This document shows positions 62,334 to 64,000 of a DNA stretch of 64,000 bases, in pieces. This DNA comes from CAVSUZ01 sp963791885. GTDB lineage: Bacteria > Pseudomonadota > Alphaproteobacteria > Acetobacterales > Acetobacteraceae. The notes beneath the pieces were generated by a model. That model had not been told where the DNA came from and made no database searches. It was given only the letters and a program-made list of their open reading frames with translations. Location: contig CAWBUL010000005.1 of the NCBI GenBank assembly GCA_963791885.1, positions 62,001 to 126,000 on the forward strand. Direction: 5' to 3'. Position 1 is the stretch's first letter. Each line of letters opens with the position of its first letter. Both the position numbers and the translations under genes were made by a program.

Positions 62334-63010
62334 AGCAGCTTACCTGATCCCGTGGAACGTGGGCCATCCGAGAGTCGCCGCACGTAAGCGCAGGCAGCCG
62401 AGGGCAACCAGGTCCGTCCCTGCCCCGCCGGTATCTTAGATCGAGCCGGGCCAGGTCTGCGCGGAAAGCTCTCGGGGAGTCGGTCTGGTTTCCATCCCGT
62501 GTTGCTGACCAGCCAGGAATGAACCTTGCGTGTTTCCTGTTTGGGCGCATCCCATCGCGCGGATGTAGGGATAGACCGCAGCTGACGCGCGAGACGCCAC
62601 GTTCCGTCAGCCGATCGGTGGATGGCACGCCGTACATGATCATGACGTTGACGGGTAGCGCGGCGAAGTGCACCGCGTTTTCGGTTTGGTTCATCGTGGT
62701 TCAGCGTTGGTTCGGTCGAAGCGAAGGGCGCGAACGGGGCTGGGGTCCACCAGAATTTTTAGCGATCTCGGGCTGTTTCGCAGCAGACAAATCGCTGGCA
62801 GGCGCGGTGGGCCCCACGCTTCGCTCGGGGCAGGCTCTGGGTCGCCACGGCCCGCCGCGCGGGCCTCGCGATGACACACAGCACGATCGCTCGGGCATCT
62901 CTTGATCGAGATTGGTTCGCCGCGCTCCGCGGCTGCAAACCCCCTACAGAAGAAAGGCTGGGTCGCCACGCCGCCGCTACGCGGCGGCTCGCGATGACGT
63001 TGGAGACGAC
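62334..63010. other. Non-coding stretch with two palindromic repeats
   Basis: No convincing gene is present. Two related repeats, near 62832-62876 and 62961-63000, both contain GGGTCGCCACG, a GC-rich palindromic centre (GCCGCC...GGCGGC type) and CTCGCGATGAC. This is the layout of dispersed palindromic repeats found in many alphaproteobacteria. Confidence 0.6.
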
Positions 63011-63796
63011 CTACGCGCGCGGCACGTCGCAGCTTAGGCCTTTTCCGCGTGCCTGGTCGCAGAATGCTTTCGCCGCAGCAGGATCGGCGAAGCCGCCGGT
63101 GCGCAGGCGATACCAGGTCTTGCCGTTCACGTCGGCAGACGTAATCGACGGCGAGCGTCCCTTCAGATCTGGTAATTTCCGCTGCAACAGCGCCCACTCA
63201 TCCTTCGCCGCCTGTTCGGTCGGGAGAGCCGCAAGCTGCACTTCGAACTGGCCTGTCGGGTTCGTCGCGGGCGGGGGCACGGCCGCGACAGCGGGCGTGG
63301 TTTGCGGCGCAGGTGCGGGCGGGGTCACCGGCGCGGGTATGGGTGCGGTGGCTGTCGCCGGAGCAGGCGTGGGTGATGCGGTTTGGGCGGGCGCCGGAGC
63401 GGGAGCAGGCGTGGCCGTAGCAGAGGGGGGCGGAGCAGGCGGCTGCAACGCGGCGGGATCGGGCGTTTCGGGAGCCGGGGCCAGTTTCTCCTGCCCGCCA
63501 TCACCCGTGCCGCCGAACAGGTCCTGCTCGGCAGCAGAAAGCTGCATGCCGCCAGGATTGGTGGGCTTCAGGCGCATCGGGCCGGGCGGAGGCTCGATCA
63601 CGGGCACGTCGTTCGTGCCAATGCGTATGTCGGTGCCGTGGTGACGATGCCCGACCAGCGACCAGGCCCCCACCACGGCCAGAAACGCACCGCCCAGAAC
63701 CGCTGCCGTCAGCGCCAGACGGCGCGTGGCCGGGTCCATCCCACGCGAGCGGGCGACGCGGTAAGTTGGCGTGCGGGCGGAGGCTTGCTCGGACAA
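63011..63796 (-). CDS. SPOR-domain cell envelope protein
   Basis: About 261 residues from a TTG at 63796 (LSEQASARTPTYRVARSRGM), which lies just after the argS stop; the open frame upstream overlaps argS. One membrane helix (LALTAAVLGGAFLAVVGAWS) is followed by a long Pro/Ala-rich periplasmic linker and a C-terminal SPOR domain (FEVQLAALPTEQAAKDEWAL, WYRLRTGGFADPAAAKAFCD). SPOR domains bind denuded septal peptidoglycan, so a role in cell division is likely. The argS-SPOR order is common in alphaproteobacteria. Confidence 0.88.
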   Translation of the reverse strand: MSEQASARTPTYRVARSRGMDPATRRLALTAAVLGGAFLAVVGAWSLVGHRHHGTDIRIGTNDVPVIEPPPGPMRLKPTNPGGMQLSAAEQDLFGGTGDGGQEKLAPAPETPDPAALQPPAPPPSATATPAPAPAPAQTASPTPAPATATAPIPAPVTPPAPAPQTTPAVAAVPPPATNPTGQFEVQLAALPTEQAAKDEWALLQRKLPDLKGRSPSITSADVNGKTWYRLRTGGFADPAAAKAFCDQARGKGLSCDVPRA

Positions 63797-63798
63797 TT

Positions 63799-64000
63799 TC
63801 AGCGCATCTCCTCGACGGGCTCGACGCCCATCACCGCGAGACCGGAGCGAATCGATCACCGCGGTCGCGGCGACCAGTGCCAGCCGCGCCGGGTCTCCGC
63901 GGGCTGGGCGGCTGCAGGAATCGCAGCGTCGAATCGTCCTTGCCGCGGTTCCACAGCATATGAAAGTCGCTCGCCAAGTCATAGAGAAAAAACGCAATCC
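63799..64000 (-). pseudogene. argS: Arginyl-tRNA synthetase, 3' end, in three reading frames
   Basis: The gene runs off the window. The first frame, YDLASDFHMLWNRGKDDSTL then RFLQP, matches the ArgS anticodon-binding domain. ARGDPARLALVAATAV follows in a second frame and IRSGLAVMGVEPVEEMR, the usual ArgS C-terminus, in a third, ending at the TGA at 63801-63799. Because ArgS is essential, two small indels here are more likely errors in the assembly than true inactivation. Confidence 0.8.

Overview
The window is high-GC alphaproteobacterial chromosome. Gene content and order (kdsD-lptC-lptA-lptB-rpoN-hpf, an NAD-type formate dehydrogenase operon, rpmF-plsX-fabH, a PEP-CTERM protein) and the kind and density of IS elements suggest Acetobacteraceae or a close relative. 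That placement is inferred from gene content, not from a search.

Layout. 1-11 kb: the 3' part of an fds operon (fdsB end, fdsA, fdhD, fdsD), an OFA-type oxalate/formate transporter with a 32-residue membrane ORF behind it, a thioesterase on the other strand, then a DHA2 efflux pump, cytochrome b561, an EamA permease, a DUF4239 protein and a secreted protein. 11.4-21.8 kb: a nested insertion-sequence island on top of a broken PEP-CTERM gene. It holds two copies of one IS630 element, an IS66, a truncated IS5, an IS701 interrupted by an IS3 (IS407 group), an IS630 remnant and a second IS701. Several ends and target duplications can be placed to the base. 21.9-25.2 kb: a GGDEF-EAL signalling gene split by a third type of IS630 and also carrying an in-frame amber codon. 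25.3-42.8 kb: mostly intact housekeeping genes: ATP-dependent DNA ligase, tRNA-Leu(CAG) with RNase D, the Lpt lipopolysaccharide export operon, rpoN, hpf, a ketopantoate reductase-like gene, pdxY (apparently CTG-initiated), an Lrp regulator, HMG-CoA lyase, a SYLF protein, and an ECF42-type sigma factor with YciI, GST and VOC genes.

42.8-57.9 kb is a mixed region: an arylsulfatase frameshifted in its signal peptide, an FAD monooxygenase, rpmF-plsX-fabH (fabH frameshifted), a spermidine/putrescine-type ABC transporter with DUF3830 and LLM-flavin genes (its ATPase frameshifted), and a family 5 peptide-binding protein with about five frameshifts. Two clusters of a 44-45 nt palindromic repeat bounded by GTCTCA and TGAGAC lie here, one of them inside a 241-bp tandem duplication. 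58.2-62.3 kb looks like a small, partly decayed defence or mobile island: an AbiU2/HEPN-like relic, a PD-(D/E)XK-like relic, a broken IS1182, and a serine resolvase with a probable res site whose stop codon overlaps an intact HEPN-like gene. The window ends with a SPOR-domain protein and the 3' end of argS.

A recurring feature is single-base frameshifts, most of them shortened G, C or A runs. They hit transposases and accessory genes but also fabH and argS, so residual homopolymer errors in the assembly and real gene decay both need to be considered. The first 10 kb and the 27-42 kb stretch show none.
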